Source of the DNA: Basidiobolus meristosporus CBS 931.73
Taxonomy: Eukaryota > Basidiobolomycota > Basidiobolomycetes > Basidiobolales > Basidiobolaceae
Assembly (NCBI GenBank): GCA_002104905.1
Contig: MCFE01000030.1
Location: 124,001-188,000 of the forward strand
Reading direction: 5' to 3'
DNA: 64,000 bases
The position numbers and the translations under genes were made by a program. The notes beneath the pieces were generated by a model. The model was not told the origin of the DNA and ran no database searches. It worked only from the letters and a program-made list of their open reading frames with translations. This document shows, in pieces, positions 37,529-48,989 of the stretch; the stretch's first letter is position 1, and each line of letters starts with the position of its first letter.

Positions 37529-39027
37529 ATGGAGTATACGCCGGAGGTTTTGTACGAGAAGCTCACAAAGATACTTTATAGAAGTGAAGAATTGTAAGTG
37601 GAGCACTTTTGAAGTTCATGGTTCCCATTTAACAACGACATAAGAGAAGAACTGGGTCTTCTCCCAGTGGCGGGTAATCTAGATGGTTCTGAGCATGCTC
37701 CTTTTGTTCTACTCGAAAACCGCCTAGGAATTCCTCTTCAATACGTCACTACGATATATAAGTGCGCCTGGGGGAAGTTTTGTTCCTTGAGAAGTGCTGG
37801 TTCAGGATCCGACAAAGGTAGCTATCAATCTGCACTGAACTCCGATGTCAAGCGAGGTTACCTTTGTCATTGAAGAAGCTAACCTCTCAACATAGAGGCA
37901 CTCACAAGATTGGACTGTTGTATGAAAAGCCTAATAATCATTAATCCTGAATGCTACTCTGCCTGGAATCTACGGTATTTCTAGTCCAGCCTAGGCGGAA
38001 TTAAACTCAGCACTAACTTTCACTAACCTCTGGTCACTTCTAAGTAAGCAACTGGTTCAGCAGGGACAATTGGATCCCGCCAACGAGCTGCCGTTCATAG
38101 AATTGTTGTTCACTTTCCCACAGCATAACAAAAGCTATACCACCTGGCATCATCGGTAAATCCTGCTGAGACTTTGCGCTGGCCTGCCGGGCTCATATAT
38201 TTGTTGGATTAGGAAATGGGTCATTGAGCTGATAGCAGCCAAGACGTCATGCATGCCGTCAGTGATCAAGGAGATCGAAATCTGCAGTCGTGTAGGAGAG
38301 CTCTATCCCAAAAATTACAATGCTTGGGTTCATCGGCAATGGATCCTTAAGTATATCGACAATCAACAAGCACTGCTTGAGGAGTTGGAACGAGTCACCT
38401 ATTGGAACAACTCTCACATCTCTGATCATTCAGGTTTTCATCATCGAGAACAGGTTCTCCTACGTATCTGCCAACAATTGGGGGTTCTGTCATCGATAGG
38501 AAGAGTCTCTAGAATCAACATTATGGAGAAATCCAATTCAGTGTCTTCGAATGTATCCCTTCTCAACGCCAGTCTGGATGAGCAGAGGCCACTGCTTGAT
38601 TTGTGGCTTGCCGAGTTCCGGTACACAAAAGAGCTGCTGACCCGCTACCCAGAGCACGAGACACTTTGGTATCATCTTCGTTTTTGCTACTTTTACTGGA
38701 GATTGATTGGTTTTGAAGAGCTGAGTCCAGACATTGAAGAGTCAAATACGGCCTGGCCTTGCTTACATTCCGAGATGAATTTCGTGGAGCAATTCATTGA
38801 GCTCAACGCTCATGACTCTGATGAAGCCACTTACGCTTTATCATATAAGCTGTACATCCTTGAACTTGTAAGATACACACCCTCTAATGTCCTCGTGATG
38901 TTTGACTGATTTTGGTATTTTACAGAATCAGCAAGAAGTCATGCCGACGATGGCACAGCTAGCAGAACTTTCCAAGCATTCTAACTACTATGCGGCACAC
39001 CTTCCAGCCTCATCAAGGCCCACATGA
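37529..39027 (+). CDS. PTAR1-like protein prenyltransferase alpha subunit
   Basis: Predicted exons are 37,529-37,593, 37,645-37,817, 37,896-37,974, 38,045-38,155, 38,213-38,867 and 38,926-39,027, giving 394 residues. The five introns are 51-78 bases, all GT-AG. The protein carries alpha-subunit repeats of the form Asn-x-x-Tyr-x-x-Trp-x-x-Arg: Asn-Pro-Glu-Cys-Tyr-Ser-Ala-Trp-Asn-Leu-Arg, Asn-Lys-Ser-Tyr-Thr-Thr-Trp-His-His-Arg, Asn-Tyr-Asn-Ala-Trp-Val-His-Arg, and a weaker one with Thr-Leu-Trp-Tyr-His-Leu-Arg. The order and the N-terminus resemble PTAR1, which in animals pairs with the Rab geranylgeranyltransferase beta subunit to modify Ykt6. It could also be a divergent farnesyltransferase alpha subunit, but those repeats are more regular. 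The function here is inferred. Confidence 0.8.
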
Positions 39028-40365
39028 TGTTTTTGGCGGTGATACCTCAAGCAATCTCTGGATCAACCAGTCAAATACTGCGTATCAAGGGAGTGTAGCT
39101 GAATAAAAATCTAATCTCACACCTCACCGACTGGATTTTGGAGTTGGAAACTAGGCTCATTGCCACCTTGGACGTAGGAAGTACAAAACACCTTTCCTTG
39201 AGATATTCTTATGATAACATTTACAAAGTTGCGGGAATGCAAATGCCTTACTGTTGCTCAATATACCAACAGTGAATAAGATACATCCTTTAGCCCTCCA
39301 GATCCTTTTGAGCACTTCTGAATAAATCGTCGCTATTTTTACCAAACACACTATCAAATGAAGACTTACGTTTTAGCAAAATTTAAATGAGAATATGCTC
39401 ATACCTGGCAGCATTCTAAATGCACGCTTTTGGTCTCCAGATCAGAGGAACCACATTATTAATGAACTGAAATTTCAGGATAAAAACAGTATAGCATGTT
39501 TCCTGTTTTCTACCATGTCTTTGAAAATTGTATCCTTACAGGAATACTGGTGCATATGACTTTCTGTGTCACATCACATACTATATCCATGTGGAAGATA
39601 TGAAATATATCTGCTTACTATCTCATAATCCATACAGGTTACAATATCATTGGTGCTTTATTTGTTACTGCTCTCAAGTTTAGAGAGAGTGATCTGGTGT
39701 GCAGTGATGCCTCCATTATTGCAGCACCTAAATTGAGTGGATAACAAAGTGAATGTGGATTCCTGTTGGGCATTTCTTAGATATCCATAGATTTATAAAA
39801 TACAGACTTCAAGCTGAGGTCTGCTAGTACCAAGTGTTGAATAACTTGCGTCTGTATCTAAACTTTAACACTTAGATCCTGGTATATGATGCCACACAAC
39901 ACTGAGACTTTGCTAAGTGCTTATAGGCTTATAGGTGAATTGCTCATCAAGACACTCCCAAAGTATACATATCACTCTTAAATCTGATGGATCATTAAGT
40001 GAAGACAGTATGACTTGCTAGTACCCCCAACAATAGGACTCATCTACTCAAGAAGTTCCACAAGTTGTCACACAGAACAACATTGGTTCATTCATGCAAC
40101 TGGATTAAAAAGTGGGCTGGAAAGTTCTTCAACAAGCTTGAAAATGTTTTCTGGGAATAAGGTCTACCTATTGCATCTAGGAGTAAAGGAGATTATAGAT
40201 TTACCAACAACACCAAGGATGTCATATGTGGAAGTGTCAAATGTGCTGTAAGGGGTACACACCAAAGATTTAATGAAGATAACTCTTAAGTGTATGGTAA
40301 TAGGGATGTCAAGTTATCATTTGGTATAAGCAAAAACAATTCATAATATCACATAGGTTTGTTAT
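39028..40365. other. Boundary from gene island to repeat block
   Basis: CpG fades at about 39,360. No coding region or known repeat recognised. The last 41 bases resemble sequence just after the copia element at 50,575. Confidence 0.4.
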
Positions 40366-41068
40366 TGTTGTAAAAATTCATAATTTCACCTAAATATTCC
40401 CCTAACTTAGTCACTTGGATCTGTTGTAAAATTCGGAATTTCCACCTAAATATTCACCTAACTTAGTCACTTAGATCTTTACCTTCAAATCCTAGAGAAT
40501 ACTGACCAAATTCCTTGTTGGGATTTACTTAGTATATTTTCACCAAAATACCAGGTACCCACAACATGAAAATTCTCAAAGTTGTCCAAACAGCCCCAAA
40601 CTTTGTACACATGTTCTTGAAGCCTTCCTTAACCTATTCTACGTGTTTGTTATGCCAAGATCATGTAAAAGTATAAATACTACTTTTACATTCAATAATT
40701 CATTAAGTGAAAACCACATAATCTACTTGTTCTCCAAATCACTTCCAATATCTCCAAGACTCTTACAACAGGATCATTACCTACAAATCTTAGACAATGC
40801 TGACCAAATTCCTTGTTGGGATTTACCTAGAATGTTTTCACCAAAACATCAGGTACCCATAACATGAAAGCTCTTAAAGTTGTCCAAACAGCTCCAAACT
40901 TTGCACACAAGTACTTGTGACCTTTGTGAGCAGACTCTATGTGTTTGCTGTGCCAAGACCATGTACAAGTATAAATACTACTTTGACATTCAGTAAATCA
41001 TTAAATGAAAAGCCCATAATCTATTTGTTCTCCTAATCACTTCTAATATGTCCAAGAATCTTAAAACA
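40366..41068 (+). repeat. 5' LTR of plus copia, split by a solo LTR
   Basis: The outer parts 40,366-40,421 and 40,776-41,068 join to exactly 349 bases once one GGATC copy is removed, the same length as the inner LTR. Tips are TGTTGTAA and TTAAAACA. Confidence 0.9.
40422..40770 (+). repeat. Solo copia LTR inside the 5' LTR, with GGATC duplication
   Basis: 349 bases from TGTTGTAAAATT to CTCTTACAACA. GGATC occurs at 40,417-40,421 and 40,771-40,775, the 5-base target duplication. It was left by recombination of a later copia insertion of the same family. Confidence 0.9.
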
Positions 41069-41085
41069 GGCTATGAGCACCAGGC
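41069..41085 (+). promoter_or_regulatory. Copia primer-binding site (half-tRNA type)
   Basis: GGCTATGAGCACCAGGC directly follows the LTR. It resembles the complement of the initiator-Met tRNA anticodon arm (GGTTATGAGCCCAGC) rather than of a tRNA 3' end. A second copia copy has TTATGATCCCCAAGC at the same place. Confidence 0.6.
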
Positions 41086-41098
41086 CGTACTCTTTACA

Positions 41099-42339
41099 AT
41101 GTCCACAACTGCTAATACTGGAATCTCTCCTTTGGCTGAAAAGTTGGACAGATCTAACTACTAAGTTTGAAAGATGAGGATGACAATGCTGCTGCAGGAA
41201 AGAGGCCTTTGGGATATTCTTATGGGAGAGCAATCCCTACTAAAAGCATGGGAGACTAAGTTTTAAAGCACCAATAGAAAGCACACAGTGCCTTTCACTG
41301 CATTTACTCTAACATCAAAGACAAATTGTTAATTCAATGCTCAAGAGCAAAACATCAAAGAATACCTGAAAAGCATTAGAAGACACCTACCAGTTATGGT
41401 TGGCTGCAAAGAAAATGCATCTTGGACAAAAACTCTATACAACAAAGATGTTGCTAGGAGAAGAAATGAAAATCCAATCAACAGATTAACCCTGTTGATT
41501 GATAAGATGGAATCAGTGGGCTTACAAACCACAGAAGAAGATGTGAAAGTTACCCTCTTGAATAGCCTGACAGACAAGTCTCAGGGCCTTGTATAAGCCT
41601 TAGAGTCCTGAGCTGAAGATTTGACCTTAAACAACATATATGGAACTATTGTTACTGAAGAACTAAGAAAATCACGCACCAATAAAAAGGAAGAACAAAA
41701 TGCCTTAACAAGCAATGGCAACCCATAAAAAAGGTATCTGGGTCACTTTAGAGGCAATAGCACCCTGTTTTGCAACTATGGCAAAAGGAAAGAACACACA
41801 TCTGACCAATGCTTTAAAAAGTGAGATAATCAGCAGAAGAAGCCTGAATAAGTAATCACTGCAACAACTAAAAATAGACTATTCATATCTGCACAAAATA
41901 TGACTGCAGGCAAGATCCTCAGATGTGGAATATTGACTCTGGAGCATCTCAAATCCTCACACACCAAAAAGAACTTTTAACTAATAGCAAGAAATTGCAG
42001 TTAAGAAGGTTTTCATGGATGACAATAGAACACTTGATGCAGTTGGAGAAGGAACCATCCAGGTAAACCTTAGAAGCAATGAAGGAAGCCACACACTTAC
42101 CTTCAAAGAAGTACTTTTTGCACCAGAAATAGCCAAGAACCTAATTTCTGCAAGAAAGGCAACAGCAGAAGGACTCAGTCTCAGCTTTGACAATTCTGGA
42201 TATAGGATCACTAATCAAACTGATGCCCATATTGTTTTGGGTATCATAGATCAGAATCTAAACAAGCTGACTTATATTCCATCATATCTGGAAGCCAATA
42301 AAAGTAGGTTAAATGAAGCAATAACAATGCTTTGGCACA
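41099..42339 (+). pseudogene. Copia gag, protease and pre-integrase part
   Basis: Gag starts at an ATG at 41,099 (Met-Ser-Thr-Thr, then Glu-Lys-Leu-Asp-Arg-Ser-Asn-Tyr). Protease Ile-Asp-Ser-Gly-Ala-Ser lies near 41,935. The pre-integrase Leu-Trp-His is cut at 42,339 by the Tnp2 element. Stops and frameshifts interrupt it. The longest open part is 42,015-42,347. Confidence 0.8.
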
Positions 42340-42906
42340 CCCTGTGAAAAAATATTTGATCCCATGGGTGGGTCCAATCCTGATCAGTTGTCAGGATCAT
42401 GTTTGGACACCATCATAATACTGGCAGCTTGGAATTAGTGACCCCCTTGACAATCTTATGACAGGATCACAACTGTGTTTTGCTGATTTTACTGCCAAAT
42501 AAAGTTATAAACCTTGACAGGGTTAGATTGGTGCTGTGACAATAATTGCATGGCATTGTTGCAGTCTTGATGCACTCTACAACTACTTTAAATGAACCTA
42601 ACTGGCCAGGAGTTCCAATTGCCTTATATATCAAAAAACTTGACAGTATATCAACAGCCTCAAAGCAAGACACTGATGGCATTATTATGGTAGTTTGGCA
42701 GCCTAAAGCTAGTTCTGTATAATGCTACTCTACCAATTTGCCAAATTGTATTTCCTTTTTCTACCTCCCCTTGTGCAATTCAGATATTCTGCTGTAGAAT
42801 CACCCCTCTTTATTTGCTTACCCACTACTACCTTGGGCATTCCACATATAGTTTGTATAAAAAAACTATGGCCTCCTGCTTACTAACCCCTAAAAATGTG
42901 TACACC

Positions 42907-45510
42907 TGCCACAATTAATATACTTCTATTACCTCAACTTTATGGCTTTTTAGTGTGATACTTGCAAAGTTGCCATGTACCTTGTACTGCTGGTAACATA
43001 TACATCTTGCAAACACATGCTTGGTTGTTGCCACTTCTGCCATGGATACCTCCTGAATATCTGCAAAGAACTTCTTGGTATTTAGCCAATATAGTCCTTC
43101 TCCCTGCTGGATTCTAGTCCCCCTTATAGGTGCGCTCTGGCTTTGTTTGTGTGAATTCCATATTGAATAGTGCAGAAGTTGGCTTGTGACCATGAGAAAT
43201 CTGGCATACCTTGGCAGAGTTTTCCTGATAAAAATTAGTTGCTTGTTGCACCCAACCTAACTTTGCATTACTAAACTGATTGCCCATGCATTGCGGCTGC
43301 TTAGCCTCTTAATGCCATAGGCATAGGTGTCTCCATGTGCACATTTGTCCTCAGTATTTTCCAACTCTTCCTGGCTGTCCTCTATGTGCCAACTCCTCAC
43401 ATTGATGATGGACTTGAAGGTAATATTCTTGATCAGATTGGGATATGGTAGTATCTGCAACTTGACTTGTCTTCCTATCTCCCCACACATCCACTCCATA
43501 GGAAACTCCCAAAAGGTGAAGCAAGGCCTAATAATCTCCACACACTGTGCAAGATGGAGTAGAGAATGGATACAGTAGAGGCAGAGATCTACGCATTCAG
43601 CTTTATGCTTGTAGTATGGCCACTTGAATCCCATCATAAACTCCTCACACAACAGCTGTAGATGCATCAGTTTGGCATTGGTGATCTGCTTCTGGATAAA
43701 TACTCCTACAATATCCACATATGACTCCAAATGCTTCCAATGTACTCTTTGTAGGAATGGCTTCAGAACGCCACTTGAATAAATACACATCCAGTTCATC
43801 CAGTCTTTGCAATTGTATTACCACATATGCATATGAATATTAATTGGAGCCCATGAGAGGTACTTAGGGTAGCAGATACTCTGTAATATCTTGCCAATTC
43901 TTTCATATTTCTCTGGTATCTTGAAGGGCTTATTTAGCTTGAAATGCCCTATGTACAACTTGGCCATCAGTAGAGGGATATTATTGAAAAGCAAATGCAT
44001 AGCTCCCAGTGGAAAGCTTTTGCTCCAACAGATACCCTCTATCTCAAGTATTGGTGGTTTCAGATTGATTCCATATTCTGGCCAATGGCTTATAGCTTGC
44101 CAACTTTGCTGCAATTGCATGCTGACTACTGTATGTTCTCTCTGTGGAAAGATGATGTTCTCAGTGCTGGTGTTTGGGTAATAATAATGTGAGTGAGTTA
44201 TGGAGCAAATCCCCTGGATCTCACACATTTGACAGCAATACTGTCCATTGTGCCCAGAAAGCCTGCTATCTTGCTGATGACTGGGTATTTTCAATGCAGA
44301 TAAAAATATGCACTTTTACATGACAGCCATTTACAGTTATCCTGCTGGAAAGCATACAAAATTCATCCAGTTATGGATACAGGTAGGTATCCAGGTTGGA
44401 TGGTGATTTAGGCCCAGATACCAGTGAGACTACCATCAAATTATTGCTGTGATACCATACAATGGGCAGCAAATTCTGATTAATGAGAATTAGTGGCCAG
44501 CAGGATTTGCAGGTAGAGTACTTGTTTAATTAGAATTCATCAAGTGCTAAGGCAAATGCATGGTCATACATACCATCAAAGTAGCCCTTGCTTCTTAGCT
44601 GTTTGTAATGTTTGCCATCATATATATTGGATATGTTTGCGCTTGATTGATACTCAGCACAATACTGTATAGCTTTGCAATATTTGTTGGAATGTATCAG
44701 CTTCCTCAGACAGGGTATAACTGGAATATATCTGGAGTGTGAACAATGTTTTCCCTTGATAGTGGTGGATTCCTGACAATGTGGACAAATTGCAATGGTA
44801 GCATTTTTGGATGTGAATGCCATGCAACTGTTAACACATGCGGGAATCAGTACAGTGTCTGGATCATATGATGCCAGCTGCATGACAGTTGTCCACTTGT
44901 ACCATGTACATAGTAAGTTGCATGCCGGTATGATTTTGGCAAGAGGTAGTAATAAATCCTCAAAGCCCCCATTACTGATATTAGTGGAAACATGCCACTT
45001 CTCTAGCCACAATGTTACATCATTCACCAGTAGATGGACTACTGGGCTCACTTGGCTCCACAAAGTATCCTTGGCATCTGTTTCATTGGGTGTTGTCTTG
45101 CTGCATATAGGGATTTGACTAGGCTCATACATGGTACTGTTGTTAGGGGAGATAGGCTCAAAATCCATCAGTGAACCTTCTTCATCAGAGCTATCACTCT
45201 GCATGCCATATTCAGATGGCTGAGGTGAGCCTAAAGGTGGCATAAACTCACCTGACTCAGTTTGTGCAAGGTGACATAGATAGCCAGGTGCCTATATAGA
45301 AGTATCAACTGGCCTACAAGATAATGTTGGTACAGTAGTGACCAATGAATGGTCAAGTATTACTTGTGTGGCAAAACACTGGCCATGATCCTTGCAATAC
45401 TTCCTATGCTGTCTGCATGCTTCATGGCTGAGAGGCTTGACACAATAGCCATATGGTGTTTTTTCTCTTCTCTTACAGCATTGAGTCAAAGTAGTCTTGT
45501 CCATGGGCAA
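42907..45510 (-). pseudogene. Tnp2-family transposase
   Basis: Open minus-strand pieces run 45,510-45,292 (Cys/His-rich N-terminus), 45,243-44,530, 44,294-43,818, 43,799-43,257 and 43,193-42,915. Recognised features in order are a Cys-Pro-His-Cys zinc pair (about 44,790), Ile-Pro-Val-Ile-Pro (about 44,730), Asp-Gly-Lys-His-Tyr (about 44,620), Leu-Ala-Leu-Asp (44,540), Ser-Gly-Pro-Lys-Ser-Pro (about 44,415), Cys-Gln-Met-Cys-Glu-Ile-Gln-Gly (about 44,230) and Phe-Trp-Glu-Phe-Pro (about 43,510). This is the order of basidiomycete Tnp2-like transposases. The protein would cut and join element ends. At least four stops or shifts break it; some gaps could be introns, which I cannot exclude. Confidence 0.8.
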
Positions 45511-45762
45511 ACAGCTTGACCTTCAACAAAATCACGCTATTATATCCCTTTTGGTCAATACTCATGTGAACTGAAGACAGTCTTGTATTTGAGACATTGC
45601 ACCTACATGAATGTAAGATTCAATGATGACCCACCATAGTAAGCATTATAAATAAAGTTGTGGCACCACATACACATGTATATGTAACACAATTTCCCCT
45701 ATGGTTTGACTCACTTCTGTATATATGCTGTCATAACATCACCACCACCCATATTAGCAAGT
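45511..45762. promoter_or_regulatory. Divergent promoter region of Tnp2 element
   Basis: The only space between the transposase and accessory starts, so both promoters are expected here. No clear TATA pair was identified. Confidence 0.35.
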
Positions 45763-47195
45763 ATGTTGTCAGCTCATACCAAAGCATTAATGAGGCAATT
45801 AGGTGCAGTAGCTGATAGGATAGATGTAATGGCCCAGAGGAATCAGGAAATAGTCCAGAAACAGGATGAGCAGATAATACATGTAGAGCAATCAGTATCC
45901 CAGGTAGAGAAAGTAGTATCTTTGCTGCATAGAAGGAACTCAAGTAGCTCAATGTCACAGCCAAGAATTGAGCCATTTTTCAATGTAACAGCAGAGGAAT
46001 ACCATAGAGCCTTTGAAGCACAACAACAGTGCCCAAAGATAAAGCCCACAAAAAAACCTATCACAGCATGGAAGGGAGACAATGTGGTGTTTATACCAAA
46101 GCCTAAAAATCCAAAGATATTGAAGATTGGTGAAGCCATTAAGTGCAATAGTGAAGAGTGGGCTAATATTTGAGAGGCCATCAGTAGTCTAGCATGCCAT
46201 GACCTGAAGGCTTGCATATCATGGAACCATCAGGAACTCAAGGCCAAGCAGAATGCACTTGACTTGTTCTGTGAGCATTATCCTGGATTCAAACAGGCAA
46301 ATAGATTTTGAGCCAGCATTGGTATGCTAAGAAAGTATCTTAAGAATAGCAGAAACTATCAAAGGCAGAAGAACAAGGGTGCCATGGCTAAAAGCTGGCA
46401 GCTTCCTCAAGAGCCTGTTACAAGCAGGGCCAAAAGCTCCAGACAAGCATCAAAGAGATTTCAGGTAGCTGGAAGAGTGCCAACTAGGGATAAGCAGGCA
46501 GATATGAATGCACCAGCACTACATTTGTCAAGGAAAAAGCATAGTACCACTCAAGAAGCACTCAGTCAGAGTAGCAGTGAAGGACCCAGCTATGATAAAA
46601 GGTGTCTTTTACAGGAGCCCATCACAGGTACGGTTGAGAGCTCAAAAGAAGCAGAAAGAAACATCAGGTTGCCAGAAGAGTGCCAACAAGGGACAAGCAG
46701 GTCAAAACAGATGTGTCAGAGCAGAGTTGATCTAGGAGAAAACATAGTGCTTTAAAAGAAGCACTCAGACAAAGTAGCAGTTAAAGACCTGGCAGTGATA
46801 AAGGAAAAGGTAAAGGGAAAAATGTCTACCCAAGCCTGAGACAGGGAGGCATGCAAAAAAAACTGTAGTTCTTGCCAATTAACACCACAAGTCAGGAACA
46901 GACTGAGTCCCATCATAGCCAAGAAGAACTACCAACAAGAAAACAGCTGTTTTCACAACAGTTGGAAGTGCAGCCAGTTGAGCTACACTCCAGCAAGGTT
47001 GATGAGTTTGCTGAAAATGGCAATTTGTCTACCACAGCCTCCACATCCTCCATTGTTGACAGAGTGGAGATCACACTGACAGACAAGACTACAATGTCAA
47101 GAGCTCAAAAGACCATCACAATGCCTGCAGTGGAATTTTGGAACATTAATAGGCACACCAAGAGGTTGCAGCACTTCTTCAAGAGCAGTGCTTAA
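45763..47195 (+). pseudogene. Accessory ORF of Tnp2 element, coiled-coil protein
   Basis: Starts at ATG 45,763. Residues about 10-65 form heptads rich in Val, Leu, Gln and Asp, likely a coiled coil. Next come a Pro/Lys segment (Lys-Pro-Lys-Asn-Pro-Lys), a long Lys/Arg/Ser/Gln-rich middle with degenerate repeats, and an end with Val-Glu-Ile-Thr-Leu-Thr-Asp and Phe-Trp-Asn-Ile-Asn-Arg. In-frame stops lie at 46,171 and 46,309 and a frame change after about 46,750. A basic, coiled-coil second protein would suit a TnpA-like DNA-binding partner, but I know no homolog. The same ORF occurs without a transposase at several other places in the window. Confidence 0.55.
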
Positions 47196-47467
47196 GAAAA
47201 CTTACTGGAATATTGCAAGGAATTATTGCAACCTGAGCATTACAGCAGAAATACTTATTGAGTGGTAGATATTTGTGGAGTTATTTGTTGAGTGTGGAGT
47301 TGGGCTTAATGTTAGTGTAGGGTATAGGGACTTGCATAGGTCAATACATTTGGCAATTGAGGTACAACTGAAATGTTAACAGAAATAAATCAATTCATAG
47401 ACATGAAAAGTAAGAGAAACAGTGGAGTCAGGAAGTAAGGAGTGTGAAAAAGAGGCAATAGCCAATA

Positions 47468-47676
47468 GACTTGTTTCATTGTGCCATTGATCATAGTGCC
47501 AGAGATTGCTGTATATTTTGTTGTTAATTTGATATTTTAGGGTCATATGCATGCCAATTTTGATCCCAAAATGGCACTGTATGGTACCATCTGGCACTCT
47601 GTGGCATGATCAGGCACCATCTGGCATGTTATGACACTATTAGGCACTATGATCAGCTGGAATGATGGAACAAGTC
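47468..47676. mobile_element. 209-base MITE, copy 1
   Basis: Flanked by TA on both sides. Inverted ends are GACTTGTTTCATT... and, reversed, GACTTGTTCCATC..., matching with a few changes for about 33 bases to GATCATAGTGCC. It has no coding capacity. Inside lie repeated TGGCAC/CATCTGGCA units. It interrupts the Tnp2 right arm, where related copies are uninterrupted. TA duplication suggests a Tc1/mariner-mobilised element. Confidence 0.8.
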
Positions 47677-47931
47677 TAATCAATGCACAAATGTAGGAGG
47701 CAATAGAGTGTCCAGGATCAGAAAGTGAGCAAATTGGCAGGGAGCCAATCAAAAGCCTCTTATAAATTGTTGTGATGAAAAGTTTTGACTAAGTTTTTTG
47801 TGAAATCTAGGGTGCAATTAGTTTTCAACAGTATCTGGACAGAGTCCTGATGGGATCAGTACCCCTTAGTCATGGGACTTTAGCACTGTGACAGCCTTTT
47901 GACTGGATCATCTCATTAATTTTTCATAGGG

Positions 47932-48607
47932 ATCCATTTTGATTATTTACACCAAATGATCAAAGATCAGATAATTTTTGAATTAATAATTGCTTCCCCA
48001 GCTAATTTGGAGCTCTGTGAAGCCTGAATATATGGGAAACAAGCCAGTCAACCATTCAAGAGCTCTGAGTAAATCAGAACTAAGAAAAAATTAGATCTAA
48101 TTCACTCAGATCTGTTTGAACCAATGCAAAATTTATCAATGGGTGGGATGAAGTGTTTGGCCACTTGTAATGATGATTGGGAAGATACATGTGAGACCAC
48201 TTCAAGGAAAAAAAGGAAGAAGTTCTGTCTAAGCCTGGGGGGCTTAAAGCCATGGTGAAAAGAGAAACCAATGACAAAATCAAGAAAATTCACTCTGACA
48301 ATAATGGACAATATACATCAATGCTCTACATCCACTTCTGCAAAACTCCAGGGATAAAGCAAGATACTACTGCACCATACTCTCCACAGCAAAATGGAAT
48401 GACAGAATGTGCAAACAGATTGATAAATGATATGGCAGCAGCAATTATCCATGATCAAAATTTATTATAATTTTTGGGCATAATCATTTGACACAGCAAT
48501 ATACCTTACAAATAGGAGTTACAACAGAATACTTTGTAAATCTACTCCATTTGGGGCATGGCATGGATACAGACCAAGTGCCAAACATCTAAGAATATAT
48601 GTGTGAG
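47932..48607 (+). pseudogene. Copia integrase part
   Basis: Resumes with Phe-Asp-Tyr-Leu of the pre-integrase domain. It then shows Tyr-Gly-Lys-Gln-Ala, the integrase His-Ser-Asp-Asn (about 48,290) and Gln-Gln-Asn-Gly-Met-Thr-Glu (about 48,395). Broken by stops; cut at 48,607 by the long-LTR piece. Confidence 0.75.
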
Positions 48608-48945
48608 GGTTAGTAATTATTGACCACAGCTGAACTCTTATCAAGTCCCTGCTGGTGAAGTTTACAGTTGCTTTGACTTTGCAAGCTTTAGTACATTGTC
48701 ATCTCAGAGGAAGCTAAACCCAGCACATACTTTTGTTAAGACTCCAACCAAGTTGGGGATTGTAGCTCAATAGTTTTCCCTTGACAAGCTTGTGGCTTAA
48801 TTCCCCTTCATATTTGAGTAGAGACAAAACTCAAATATTCTTAGTAAGCTTTTGCCAGAGGTTATTGCACCCAGTGAGCACCCCACACACAAATCACTTG
48901 AGCAGTATTGAACATATTTCTCCTTTGGACTTATGCACCACTATA
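48608..48945 (+). repeat. 3' part of long LTR inside copia
   Basis: Matches roughly the last 330 bases of the long LTR (from TGACCACAGCTGAA to CACCACTATAA). The promoter part with heat-shock and CArG sites is absent. Confidence 0.65.
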
Positions 48946-48989
48946 ATGTTTTCAAAGTATATATACTACACTTTTGATCAATAAATCTA

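Larger units (their letters stand above)
42340..47931 (-). mobile_element. Tnp2-type (CACTA/Plavaka-like) DNA transposon, most complete copy
   Basis: The ends are CCCTGTGAAAAAATATTTGA on the left and, reversed, CCCTATGAAAAATTAATGAG on the right. It holds a transposase on the minus strand and a divergent accessory ORF on the plus strand, separated by about 250 bases that must hold both promoters. The surrounding copia codons resume at 47,932, with about 14 bases missing compared with the intact copia, so no clean target duplication is seen. A MITE lies in the right arm. Confidence 0.8.

Noticed and set aside
42330-47945. Target duplication of the Tnp2 element in copia
   Set aside because: The flanks read ...GGCACA and ATCCAT...; compared with the intact copia about 14 bases are missing, so the duplication cannot be read.
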